Source of the DNA: JBBTIS01 sp038059855
GTDB lineage: Bacteria; Elusimicrobiota; Elusimicrobia; JACQPE01
Assembly (NCBI GenBank): GCA_964357255.1
Contig: CAYHKQ010000023.1
Coordinates: 1-28,553, forward strand
Reading direction: 5' to 3'
Length of the DNA: 28,553 bases
Under the pieces are notes generated by a model. That model searched no databases. It was not told the DNA's origin and saw nothing but the letters and a program-made list of their open reading frames with translations. How positions within the stretch are numbered: the first letter of the stretch is position 1; each line of letters opens with the position of its first letter. The position numbers and the translations under genes were made by a program. Shown piece after piece: positions 16,432 through 24,651 of the stretch.

Positions 16432-17592
16432 ATGAAAAAAGAAGAAATTTTCGCCAAGATCTCTAATTTTGGCCGAGTTGCCTTAAAGCTATTCAGTCCC
16501 GAGGGCACCCTTTTGGCTGTGGACTTGGGGAGCCACTCCATTAAATTGGCGCGATTTAAAAAAAGCAAGGCCGCCGGCGCAAAACCTGACCTTGAGTTTA
16601 TCCGCCGGATTGAGATTAACCAACAGGAAATCCCCGTGGACGAAGAAGCGAGAAAATCGTACTTGATGCACCTTTTGCGCGCGGACTTTGGTGTTTCAAA
16701 AATCAAGGGGCCGCTCGTGGCCTTGTCCATATCCGGAAGTTCCGTGCTCGTTCGGGAGGTGAAACTACCGGCCTTGCACCGTAGCGCGTTGCGCCAGACC
16801 TTGGCTGTGGAAGCCGAGCCCTACATTCCCTTTGACATTCAGGATGTGTATCTGGATTACCATATCATTGAGGAAATTATGGACAAAGGAGAAAAAAAGT
16901 ATAGCGTACTACTGATTGCCGCAAAGAAGGATCTCGTGCAGAACAAACTGGGCCTTTTAAGCGGGGTTGGGGCAAGGCCCGCGGTGGTGGATGTAGACTC
17001 CCTGTCCATCGCCAATCTGGTTGCCTTGAGCCCCGAAATTAAAGGAGGCTCCTTTGTTGTTTGCAATATTGGGGCCTCGATTACCAGCGTGGTCGTTTTG
17101 GATAAGGGGATTCCCAGGCTCGTGCGGGATGTCGCCATAGGCGGCGGGGTTTTCACGTGAGCCATGCAAAAGGAGACCGGCCTTCCTCCTGATCAGGCCG
17201 AGCAGGCCAAACGCGAGATGGGCCTGGTTTTTGAAGAGGAGCAAATCAAAAATCTGGAGGCCCAGGGGGATCCCAAAAAGCTCCAGGCGGCCAAGGCCAT
17301 GGTTCAGGCGGCGACCGATCTTCTCAGCGAGGTGGGCAAATCCATGACTTTTTATTTGACGCATGGAGTGGAAAGTAAAATCAACAAAGTGTACATTACC
17401 GGCGGCGGCGCGCTTTTAAAAAACCTTCCGGGTTTTGCCGCGAAACAGCTCAAGATGCCGGTTGAGATATTCAATCCATTTAGCGTGATCGCCTTGCCCC
17501 CGGAGGCGGGCGTGGATGCGGCTTTGGGCCCGATGTTTGGGGTCGTCTGCGGACTGGCCTTAAGGAGATGGGATGACTGGGCAACCGGCTAA
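16432..17592 (+). pseudogene. pilM: Type IV pilus assembly protein PilM, interrupted by an in-frame TGA
   Basis: PilM is an actin-like cytoplasmic ATP-binding protein that links PilN/O to the pilus machine. The N-terminal part (242 residues) shows LLAVDLGSHSIKLARF, the actin phosphate-1 motif, and VVCNIGASITSVVVLDKG. A TGA at 17158-17160 follows AIGGGVFT, and the same frame continues AMQKETGLPPDQAE to the normal C-terminus with YITGGGALLKNLPGF. Homologues have one charged or polar residue at this point (FTxAI), so a single-base change such as CGA to TGA explains it. TGA is an ordinary stop elsewhere in the window. ATG 17164 could restart a C-terminal piece, but neither half would make a complete nucleotide cleft. 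Confidence 0.9.
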
Positions 17593-18712
17593 AAAATTGG
17601 GGGTGATTCCGGCCGAGGCGGACATTGACGCCACCGGCCTGTTTGAAATTGCCGAGGAGATCGCCTCTTCGGTGGACTTGGATACGGTCCTTAAAAAAAT
17701 TGGACTGGTGGCTAAAAAGCTTTTGAATTGCGAGGCCAGCGCCATCATGCTCTTTGACGAGAGCAGGAAAAATCTTTATTTTAAGGTTGCCACCGGAGAA
17801 AAAAGCCAGGCGGTCCAAAAAATTATTGTTCCGGTCGGCGTCGGCATTGCGGGATGGGTGGCCAAGAATTTAAGCCCGGTGATCATTGAGGATACGAGCA
17901 AAGACCAGCGCTTTACCGGCCAGTTTGATAAAACAAGCGGTTTTGTCACCAAGTCTTTAATCTGCGTTGCCATGTTTAGCAAGGGCGAGCCCCTTGGCAT
18001 CATGGAAGTTTTAAACAAAAGCGACGGCACATTTAGCGGCCGCGACTTAGGCCTCTTGACGAATTTGGCGGGCTTGGCTTCCATCGCAATTTCTAATGCC
18101 CAATTAATCCAGAGGCAACGAAATTTTTTTGCCCATAGCCTTGATATTTTGGCATTGGCCATTGAATCCTTAGGGGGGCCTTATCTGGGTCATCCTTGGA
18201 GAAGCCAATACCTCGCTATGATGCTGGGCCGGCATTTGGGCTTGGCGCAGTCTGATTTGGCTAATCTTATGCATGGGAGCCTACTGCATGACATTGGCGC
18301 ATTGGGAATTAATAACTCGCGGTACTTGGAGTCGCTCGGATTGCCCTTAAACACGAGTAGCTCGGACGCAGGCGCTGGGGAGGCCCTCCATGCCTCAGTC
18401 GGGGCCATGATGCTCGAGGGTATAGAAATGTTCCGGGGCGCTATTGCCATTATCCGACACCACCACGAGCGTTACGATGGCGCCGGATTTCCCGATAAGC
18501 TCAAGGGCAATGACATTCCCATGGGGGCAAGGATTTTGGCTGTCGTGGAGGTCATCGAAGACCTTCGGCACCAGTTGAGGGGCATGAATCCCGATGAATT
18601 AAAACGCCAGATGATTACCGAAATTTCTAATTTAAACGGAAAAAACCTCGACCCCGTTGTTTGCCAGGCCTTTTTGGACGTCGCTCAAGATGAATTTGCC
18701 AATTGGAAATGA
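17573..18712 (+). CDS. GAF-domain protein with degenerate HD-GYP domain
   Basis: The 379-residue protein has a GAF domain (about residues 23-180; VPVGVGIAGWVAKN and PLGIMEVLNK are typical) and a C-terminal HD domain of the HD-GYP class (about 185-379). HD-GYP enzymes hydrolyse cyclic di-GMP. Metal-site residues H239-D240 and HHHER (296-300) remain, but the usual HDIGKxxI lysine is Ala (HDIGALGI), GYP is GFP, and the late VxDxFDAL segment reads VVEVIEDL. It may therefore be a sensor or scaffold rather than an active phosphodiesterase. AAGGAG at 17562-17567 fixes the start, overlapping the end of pilM by 20 bases; the position implies a role in pilus control. Confidence 0.87.
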   Translation: MTGQPAKKLGVIPAEADIDATGLFEIAEEIASSVDLDTVLKKIGLVAKKLLNCEASAIMLFDESRKNLYFKVATGEKSQAVQKIIVPVGVGIAGWVAKNLSPVIIEDTSKDQRFTGQFDKTSGFVTKSLICVAMFSKGEPLGIMEVLNKSDGTFSGRDLGLLTNLAGLASIAISNAQLIQRQRNFFAHSLDILALAIESLGGPYLGHPWRSQYLAMMLGRHLGLAQSDLANLMHGSLLHDIGALGINNSRYLESLGLPLNTSSSDAGAGEALHASVGAMMLEGIEMFRGAIAIIRHHHERYDGAGFPDKLKGNDIPMGARILAVVEVIEDLRHQLRGMNPDELKRQMITEISNLNGKNLDPVVCQAFLDVAQDEFANWK

Positions 18713-18746
18713 TCATCATTTCCCTTCCCTGATTTAATAAACTAAC

Positions 18747-18873
18747 GTAACTACCCAGGTCCCCTTGGATTCGTCATACCGGCGAAAGCCGGTATCCAGT
18801 GAAGGCAAATCCAAAGAAGGCCTGGATTCCGGCTTTCGCCGGAATGACGGGGAAGGGGAACCTGAGTAGTTAC
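18747..18873. repeat. REPIN-like hairpin element, copy 2
   Basis: Outer arms GTAACTACCCAGGTCCCC (from 18747) and GGGGAACCTGAGTAGTTAC (ending 18873) pair with one mismatch and one bulge. Inside, two REP-like stem-loops face each other: ATACCGGCGAAAGCCGGTAT and ATTCCGGCTTTCGCCGGAAT, each joined to GTCAT on the outside and CCAG on the inside. The design and core match the element at 3913-4047, though the outer arms differ. It occupies the gap 18713-18955, which otherwise shows no gene. Confidence 0.85.
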
Positions 18874-18955
18874 AAACTAACTCCTTAGCGGTTCGCCCTG
18901 AGATCAGCGCAGCCGTCAATTGCCGAGGTTTTGTAAATTCGGGGGTGTGTTCAAT

Positions 18956-19357
18956 ATGTCAAGAATTTTAATCGCCAAACCAGGCCTTGATGGCCATGAT
19001 CGCGGAGCCAAGGTGGTGGTGCGCGCCCTGCGGGACGCCGGCTTCGAGGTCATTTATACCGGTATTCGCCAGACGCCTGAAATGATTGTGGAGACGGCCC
19101 TTCAGGAGGATGTCAACTGTATCGGCCTCTCGCTCTTGTCCGGCAGTCACATGACCCTGTTCCCTAAAATTATGGATTTGTTGGAAGAAAAGGGCATGAA
19201 GGGCATCTTGATTTTTGCCGGGGGTATTATCCCTAGCGAGGATGCCTCGAAGCTCAGGAAAAGAGGCGTAGATAAAATTTTTGGCCCAGGGGCCTCGACA
19301 TCCGAAATCGCCCGCTACTTAAAGGAGCGGCTCGCTAAAAAGCCCGGGAGGAATTGA
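18956..19357 (+). CDS. mcmA2: Methylmalonyl-CoA mutase, B12-binding (small/C-terminal) subunit
   Basis: This 133-residue subunit carries the adenosylcobalamin-binding fold. The sequence shows DGHDRG (DxHxxG, with the cobalt-ligating histidine), GLSLLSGSH (the SxL motif) and FAGGIIP with the conserved GG, all in the expected order. It would dock on the catalytic subunit encoded at 12809-14434. I chose ATG 18956, with GGGGGTG at 18941-18947 as ribosome-binding site and IAKPGLDGHD in family position; a TTG at 18920 adds 12 unrelated residues. MeaB starts three bases after its stop. Confidence 0.94.
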   Translation: MSRILIAKPGLDGHDRGAKVVVRALRDAGFEVIYTGIRQTPEMIVETALQEDVNCIGLSLLSGSHMTLFPKIMDLLEEKGMKGILIFAGGIIPSEDASKLRKRGVDKIFGPGASTSEIARYLKERLAKKPGRN

Positions 19358-19360
19358 TCC

Positions 19361-20320
19361 ATGTTGCCCTTTGAAATTAAAGAGATGGTCTTGGGGGTCA
19401 TCTCCGGGGACGTCCGTTCGGTCGCCAGGGCCTTGACGCTTGTGGAAAGAAACGGGGACTCCAGCTCCGAGAGATTCCTTCAAAAAATTTATCCCTACGG
19501 CGGAAACACCAGGGTCATCGGCATTACCGGAGCCACCGGAGTCGGCAAAAGCTCGTTGATTTTTCAAACCACCAAGGCATTGAGGAAGCGCGGCCATTCC
19601 GTCGGCGTGATTTCCATTGATCCGACCAGTCCCGTGACCAACGGCTCATTCCTGGGTGATCGCTTGAGAATGCAGGAGCTGGTTACGGATTCCGGGGTGT
19701 TTATCCGCTCGGTGGCCGGGGGCGCGCGGAGCCTGGATTCTTTGAGCCGGAAAATTTTTTCCCTTGTCCATGTGATGGAGGCGAGCGGTAAACATTTTAT
19801 TTTTATCGAGACCATGGGTTCGGGACAGGACGATTGCCTGATTGCCAAGGTAGCTCAGACCACGGCCTATGTGACGATCCCGACCCTGGGAGACGAGATT
19901 CAGGCCATGAAGGCGGGCATTTTAGAGCTTTCCGACATGATTGTGGTTAATAAGGCTGATGACCCTGGCCGGGATCGCGCCATTACTTGGTGGAAAAATG
20001 TCATCAGTCTTGACGAGAGAAAGCAGGGGGCCTGGAAGACGCCGGTCATAGCGGTTAATTCCTTGACGGGAGACGGCACGGATGGCTTGGCCTCGAGCAT
20101 TGACGATCATGAGCGGCATATGAAGGATTCCGGGGAATGGGAGCGCCGCAAGAAGGAGTCCGTTCGCGCAGAGGTCAAGCTTTTGATTATGGAGAAACTG
20201 TGGCGGAATATTGACTTTAGGGTCGCGGAGAAGGAAATGGGCGAGCTTCTCGAGCGCAAAATGGATCCTTTGACATACGTGGAAAAAGCGCTTAAAAAAA
20301 TTCGTCGTTCAAGGGGTTGA
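19361..20320 (+). CDS. meaB: MeaB/ArgK-family GTPase, methylmalonyl-CoA mutase chaperone
   Basis: This G3E-family GTPase loads and protects the adenosylcobalamin of methylmalonyl-CoA mutase. Its 319 residues have Walker A GATGVGKSS at 57-65, DPTSPVTNGSFLGDRLRM (family DPSSPxxGGxxLGDRxRM), IETMGSGQDD (family ETVGVGQSE), GDEIQAMKAGILELSD and the guanine-specificity motif NKAD at 197-200. The FIRSVAGGARSLDSLS segment deviates from the common RSMATRGHLGGL. GGGAGGA at 19346-19352 supports ATG 19361. Position directly after the B12 subunit gives the classic mutase-MeaB pair. Confidence 0.93.
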   Translation: MLPFEIKEMVLGVISGDVRSVARALTLVERNGDSSSERFLQKIYPYGGNTRVIGITGATGVGKSSLIFQTTKALRKRGHSVGVISIDPTSPVTNGSFLGDRLRMQELVTDSGVFIRSVAGGARSLDSLSRKIFSLVHVMEASGKHFIFIETMGSGQDDCLIAKVAQTTAYVTIPTLGDEIQAMKAGILELSDMIVVNKADDPGRDRAITWWKNVISLDERKQGAWKTPVIAVNSLTGDGTDGLASSIDDHERHMKDSGEWERRKKESVRAEVKLLIMEKLWRNIDFRVAEKEMGELLERKMDPLTYVEKALKKIRRSRG

Positions 20321-20322
20321 TT

Positions 20323-21624
20323 ATGAACAAAACCGTCGTTCCCGGGGCCAAGCAATCACCGGCGGGCAACCGCCCGGAGCCGCGTCTCAAACAACGCACG
20401 GCTTTCGAAGAGGTCAATTATCATTTGGAGCGCGCCTTTGATCGTCTCGATACGCCCGGTCCTTATCGCGGCATTTTGAAAAATCCCTATCGCGAACAAC
20501 GGGTTCAGCTTGTTCTCCACCGCGATGACGGACGGACCGAAGAATACGAGGGCTATCGAATTCAGCACAATGGAGCCAGGGGTCCGTACAAGGGAGGCGT
20601 GCGCTATCATCCCAGCGTGGACGTTGACGAGGTCAGGGCGCTCTCTTCCCTGATGACATGGAAGACGGCCATCGCCGATATTCCCTTTGGCGGGGCCAAG
20701 GGCGGGGTGTGCTGTGATCCGAAGCATTTATCGGATCGCGAACTCGAAGCGCTCACGCGCGCTTATCTCAATAAAATTGATTTAATTTTGGGTCCCCAGC
20801 GCGATATTCCGGCGCCGGACGTCAATACCAACGCCCGTATCATGGCTTGGATGATGGACGAATACGGCAAGCGCCATGGTTATACTCCGGCCATTGTCAC
20901 GGGCAAGCCCATAGCGCTGGGGGGCTCCAAGGGCCGTGAACAGGCCACAGGGCTTGGCCTTTACCATATTGCCAAGCAAGCCGCCCCGGATAATAAAATT
21001 AAAATCGAGGGGGCCAAGGTTGTCATTCAGGGCTTCGGCAACGTGGGTTCTTGGGCGGCTCATTTTCTTCATCAGGCCGGGGCTAAAATTATCGCCGTGG
21101 CCGACGCGGACGGCGCCATTAGAAACGACGCGGGCTTGGATATTCCCTCCCTGATCGATTATGTCAAAGAGAAAAAAAGCGTTTGCGGATTCCCTGAGGC
21201 CGACGTGATGGTTTCGAGTTCTATTTTTGAAGTCCCCTGCGATATTCTTGTGCCGGCGGCTTTAAACGGTGTTATCGGCGTCGAGGTGGCCAAAAAAATT
21301 AGAGCCCGCATTATTCTTGAGGGGGCGAACAATCCGACAACCCCGGAAGCTGATGAGGTATTGAGGGAAGCGGGCATTCCGGTTGTCCCTGATATCCTGG
21401 CCAATGCCGGCGGCGTCACTGTTTCTTATTTTGAGTGGACCCAGAATCTTACTCAGTTTTTTTGGGAGGAAGAGGAGGTTTTCTCCAAACTCGAGAAGGT
21501 GATGACCAAGGCTTATCACAATGTCGCCGCCATCGCGCGCAAAGAAAAAGTGGACTTGCGTCTGGCCGCGTTTATTCTCGGGGTCAGACGGGTCTACGAA
21601 GCCATGCGCCTTCGCGGAGTATAG
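20323..21624 (+). CDS. gdhA: Glutamate dehydrogenase (Glu/Leu/Phe/Val family)
   Basis: This enzyme catalyses reversible oxidative deamination of glutamate to 2-oxoglutarate and ammonia. The 433-residue product shows RIQHNGARGPYKGGVRYHP (substrate lysine K90), WKTAIADIPFGGAKGGV with catalytic K126, DIPAPDVNTN, GGSKGREQATG, Rossmann motif QGFGNVGSWAA, CDILVPAALNGVI, EGANNPTTPEA and the family end FEWTQN. ATG 20323, two bases after the MeaB stop, is preceded by AAGGGG; a TTG six bases earlier overlaps that stop. Cofactor preference cannot be read with confidence. It could be cotranscribed with the mutase genes. Confidence 0.93.
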   Translation: MNKTVVPGAKQSPAGNRPEPRLKQRTAFEEVNYHLERAFDRLDTPGPYRGILKNPYREQRVQLVLHRDDGRTEEYEGYRIQHNGARGPYKGGVRYHPSVDVDEVRALSSLMTWKTAIADIPFGGAKGGVCCDPKHLSDRELEALTRAYLNKIDLILGPQRDIPAPDVNTNARIMAWMMDEYGKRHGYTPAIVTGKPIALGGSKGREQATGLGLYHIAKQAAPDNKIKIEGAKVVIQGFGNVGSWAAHFLHQAGAKIIAVADADGAIRNDAGLDIPSLIDYVKEKKSVCGFPEADVMVSSSIFEVPCDILVPAALNGVIGVEVAKKIRARIILEGANNPTTPEADEVLREAGIPVVPDILANAGGVTVSYFEWTQNLTQFFWEEEEVFSKLEKVMTKAYHNVAAIARKEKVDLRLAAFILGVRRVYEAMRLRGV

Positions 21625-21641
21625 CCGTACGGCTTTTAAAT
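21623..21641 (+). terminator. Weak terminator-like hairpin after gdhA
   Basis: AGCC-GTAC-GGCT forms a short stem directly at the gdhA stop and is followed by TTTTAAATTTT. The stem is only four pairs, so termination would be inefficient; it separates gdhA from the LolA-like operon. Confidence 0.4.
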
Positions 21642-21659
21642 TTTCGCTAAACTAAAGGG

Positions 21660-22493
21660 GTGAATTCTTTTCTTCTGCTCATTGCGGCGACCGCAATGGC
21701 GGATCCAGTCGCGACGAATATCCCGCCCGTAGCGCTTGCGGCCGAGCCGCCGGCGGAAATTTTTAATCTTTCGGCTCGCGAAATCGTGGACAGGGGCCAG
21801 GAGCTTTTGCGTGGCGTTAAGAGCTCAAGGGTCGTGGTCGCGATGACGCTGGCGCGCCCGAGCTACCGCCGTGAAATCGAGGTTGAAAGCTATCACCTGG
21901 GCCGCGAAAAATCATTTCTCGTGGCTCGAAAACCCGCCAAAGAGAAGGGTAATAGAACCCTAAGGATAAAACAGGACATTTGGACCTATTCCCGAGACGC
22001 CGAGCAAGTGATGAAGGTCCCCTTCTCCATGATGCATTCGTCCTGGATGGGTTCGGATTTTACCTACGAGGACATGGTTAAGCTCGACACCTTTGTCACG
22101 GATTACACTCAACGGTTTTTGAGCAAGATCCCGGATCCGCAAAAGCGTAGCGACTGGCTGGTGGTAATCGAGCTTCTCCCCAAGGAAGACGCGCCGGTCG
22201 TCTGGGGCAAGGTGCTCTGGAGCGCCGTGGTTTCCTCAGACGGCCGCGAGGTCTTGCCGGTGTTGGAGCAGGATTTTAACGAGCGCGGCGAGATCATCCG
22301 CGAGATTAAGCTCGATCAAATTAAAGTGCTGGGCGGCCGGCGCATGCCCACGTTATTGACGTGTGAGCCCATGAAGAAAAAGGATTCCAAGACCATTCTG
22401 GAGTATAAGGAGGCGATCTTTGATCTCGATCTCAAAGCGAAAATTTTTACGAAGGAAACCCTGGAGAGGGGTTTAGGGGACGGTAAAATTTAA
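21660..22493 (+). CDS. LolA-like outer-membrane lipoprotein-sorting protein (PF17131-type)
   Basis: This periplasmic carrier-like protein has 277 residues from GTG 21660, the first start after an in-frame TAA at 21648. A short hydrophobic N-terminus (MNSFLLLIAATAMA) looks like a signal peptide with few positive charges. The body has the family hallmarks TLRIKQDIWTYSRDAEQVMK and SSWMGSDFTYEDMVKLD, then EYKEAIFDLDLKAKIFTK. Proteins of this LolA/LolB-like fold are thought to carry lipid or lipoprotein across the periplasm. It abuts an FtsX-type permease (ATG directly after its TAA) and an ATPase, so it probably serves that transporter. The cargo is unknown. Confidence 0.85.
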   Translation: MNSFLLLIAATAMADPVATNIPPVALAAEPPAEIFNLSAREIVDRGQELLRGVKSSRVVVAMTLARPSYRREIEVESYHLGREKSFLVARKPAKEKGNRTLRIKQDIWTYSRDAEQVMKVPFSMMHSSWMGSDFTYEDMVKLDTFVTDYTQRFLSKIPDPQKRSDWLVVIELLPKEDAPVVWGKVLWSAVVSSDGREVLPVLEQDFNERGEIIREIKLDQIKVLGGRRMPTLLTCEPMKKKDSKTILEYKEAIFDLDLKAKIFTKETLERGLGDGKI

Positions 22494-23723
22494 ATGCTTC
22501 TTGCGCTTTTTAAGCTTGCCTTAAGAAACGTGTTTCGCAATCGCCGCCGATCAGGCTTAACCCTGGCTTCCGTGATCATCGGCTTGGCGGCCCTATTTTT
22601 TATTCAGAGCCTCATCAAGAGCCTTCAGGCTGATATGGCGGATCGCGCCATAGGCGTTTTTAACGCCCATCTGCAGGTTCAGTCCAAGGCCTCGGAGGAT
22701 CCCAAGGTCCCGGAAGCTTCTTTCGGGAATGTCGCGCTTGTGGAAAAAATTTTAAGGGACGATCCTGATGTTGTGGCGGTTTCCAAGAGGATATTGGTGA
22801 CCGGGATGGTGGCTTCCCCGACGAATTCCATGGGCGTAGGCGTTTTTTCCATTGACCCTCAGGATGAGACTCAGTTGTCCAGCATCGCGAGTTACGTCAA
22901 GGATGGCCATTTCATCGAGGGGCCAAGGCAGGTGCTACTTGGCAAAAAAATTGCCAAGAATTTGGACGTGCGCGTGGGCGAAAAAGTAGTCTTGATGGCC
23001 CAGAACAGGGAGGGGTCCTTCGAGGGCAGGTCCCTGCGGGTGGCGGGGATTTTTGAGACGGGCAGTTACACCTGGGACGCGAGCATGATTTACGCCTACC
23101 GCGCCGACGTGGGGAGCCTTCTGGCCTGGAACAACGAGGTCAATGTTATTGCCATCAAGCTTAAGGATTCCACCCTGCTTGAGCGGGTCCGATCGCGCAT
23201 CGCGGCCAAGATTGCCGGCGTGGACACGAGTCTTAAGGTTCTCACGTGGAAAGAAGTGAGCTCTGAAATTATCCATATTCAAGGTTTTCAAGACGCGATT
23301 TTGTTTCTGATCCTTTCCGTTGTTTTTGTGATAGTAGCCTTGGGGATATTAAACACGCTTCTGATGAGCCTTTTTGAGCGGATTCGGGAGTTTGGGCTTA
23401 TGATGGCCCTGGGGGCCAAACGCCGGGACGTGGCCGTGCTTCTGCTCACGGAATCTGTTTTTCTCGGCGGCATCGGCCTTTTTTGGGGAGCGGCGTGGGG
23501 AATGGCGATTATCACGGTGTTTCATTTCATCGGCCTTCCCTTGCCGCTGGGGGAGGCTCTTAGTTATTTTTTACCTTTTGAAAAAATTCTTTATCTTAGG
23601 TTTGCCTGGAAAAGCCATGCCGTCGCCGTTCTGAGCGTAATTTTTGTCAGTTGTGTGGCAGGGATTGTTCCGGCTATTCGCGTGACGCGGTTGAGAGCCG
23701 CCGAGGCCCTGCGCCATGTCTGA
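22494..23723 (+). CDS. ABC transporter permease, FtsX/MacB/LolCE type
   Basis: This inner-membrane subunit has 409 residues in MacB-like topology: one N-terminal transmembrane helix (about 20-42) after the basic RNVFRNRRRSGLT, a large periplasmic domain (about 45-265), then three helices (about 265-295, 315-345, 375-405) forming the FtsX domain, with LFERIREFGLMMALGAKRRDV, a typical ATPase-coupling segment, between the first two. Such mechanotransmission transporters extract lipids or lipoproteins from the membrane or drive periplasmic partners. It lies between the LolA-like gene and its ATPase, whose ATG overlaps its stop by eight bases. Confidence 0.9.
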   Translation: MLLALFKLALRNVFRNRRRSGLTLASVIIGLAALFFIQSLIKSLQADMADRAIGVFNAHLQVQSKASEDPKVPEASFGNVALVEKILRDDPDVVAVSKRILVTGMVASPTNSMGVGVFSIDPQDETQLSSIASYVKDGHFIEGPRQVLLGKKIAKNLDVRVGEKVVLMAQNREGSFEGRSLRVAGIFETGSYTWDASMIYAYRADVGSLLAWNNEVNVIAIKLKDSTLLERVRSRIAAKIAGVDTSLKVLTWKEVSSEIIHIQGFQDAILFLILSVVFVIVALGILNTLLMSLFERIREFGLMMALGAKRRDVAVLLLTESVFLGGIGLFWGAAWGMAIITVFHFIGLPLPLGEALSYFLPFEKILYLRFAWKSHAVAVLSVIFVSCVAGIVPAIRVTRLRAAEALRHV

Positions 23724-24648
23724 GCCACTCTTTATCCTTAATCATATCACCAAGGTGTACCGCACCCATGAACATGCCTTCCTGCCGGGCCTGGGGAGCC
23801 TTTTTGATCAAGCGCGGGATTTTGAAAATTTTAGGACCAGCCTTTCCATAAAAAAAGTCCTCTCGGCCTATCGCGATCTCAAAGGAACGATGCATGTCAA
23901 GAGGGAGGAGTTCCGGCGCCGCGATTCCTTGGCCGAGCGGGCCAGATTTTTTCGTGAATTGATTTATAAGGAGGATGAATTCGCCGTGACCGCGCTGGTG
24001 CACGTGGATTTGACGATTTCTTCCGGAGATTTTTCCGCCCTGGCCGGCCCCTCCGGCTCGGGCAAATCCACCTTGCTCAACATTATCGCCACCCTGGAGG
24101 AGCCGACTGATGGGCAGGTATTGTTCGAGGGACGGGACTTGGAGGGCCTCAATGAAGACGAGCGCGCCGAATTTCGTCTGAGAAACCTTGGATTCGTGTT
24201 TCAGGCGTTTAATCTCATTCCAGTTTTGTCCGCTTACGAAAATATCGAATACGCTTTAATTTTAAAGGGCATTTCTTCTTCGGAGCGGACGGCAAGGGTG
24301 CGCGAAGCGCTGCGGTTCGTAGACTTGACTGATTGCGCGTACCGGCGTCCCCAGCGCCTCTCCGGAGGCCAACAACAGCGCGTCGCCATTGCCCGCGCTC
24401 TGGCCGTAGACCCGAAGTTAATTTTGGCTGATGAGCCAACGGCTAATCTTGACTCTAAGACAGCCGCGCAGATTTTGGATTTAATGGAAAAAACCAACCG
24501 GGAAAAAGGCACGACCTTTCTTTTTTCAAGCCACGATTCCTTGATCTTAGATCGCGCCCGCCGCGTCGTTCATTTACGCGACGGAGAAATCATCAGGAAT
24601 GAGATCAGGTCGCCGGGCCCCGTTGGCGCGCCGGCCTCTTCCAACTAA
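23716..24648 (+). CDS. ABC transporter ATP-binding protein, LolD/MacB type with large N-terminal insertion
   Basis: This is the ATPase for the adjacent permease. Motifs present: Walker A GPSGSGKST at 111-119, Q-loop VFQAFNLIP, signature LSGGQQQR at 215-222, Walker B LILADEPTANLD and H-loop SSHD. The usual LolD length is about 230; this protein has 310 because roughly 70 residues (about 18-88) are inserted between the A-loop strand (ITKVYRT) and the FAVTALVHVDLTI strand. The insertion is charged and probably helical (EEFRRRDSLAERARFFRELIYKE; residues 64-86), with no family I recognise. The C-terminus is a short Pro/Gly/Ala tail. Confidence 0.9.
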   Translation: MSEPLFILNHITKVYRTHEHAFLPGLGSLFDQARDFENFRTSLSIKKVLSAYRDLKGTMHVKREEFRRRDSLAERARFFRELIYKEDEFAVTALVHVDLTISSGDFSALAGPSGSGKSTLLNIIATLEEPTDGQVLFEGRDLEGLNEDERAEFRLRNLGFVFQAFNLIPVLSAYENIEYALILKGISSSERTARVREALRFVDLTDCAYRRPQRLSGGQQQRVAIARALAVDPKLILADEPTANLDSKTAAQILDLMEKTNREKGTTFLFSSHDSLILDRARRVVHLRDGEIIRNEIRSPGPVGAPASSN

Positions 24649-24651
24649 ACC

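Noticed and set aside
17158..17160. TGA in pilM as a selenocysteine or reassigned codon
   Set aside because: PilM has no redox role at this position, TGA ends several other genes here, and I see no convincing recoding hairpin immediately downstream.
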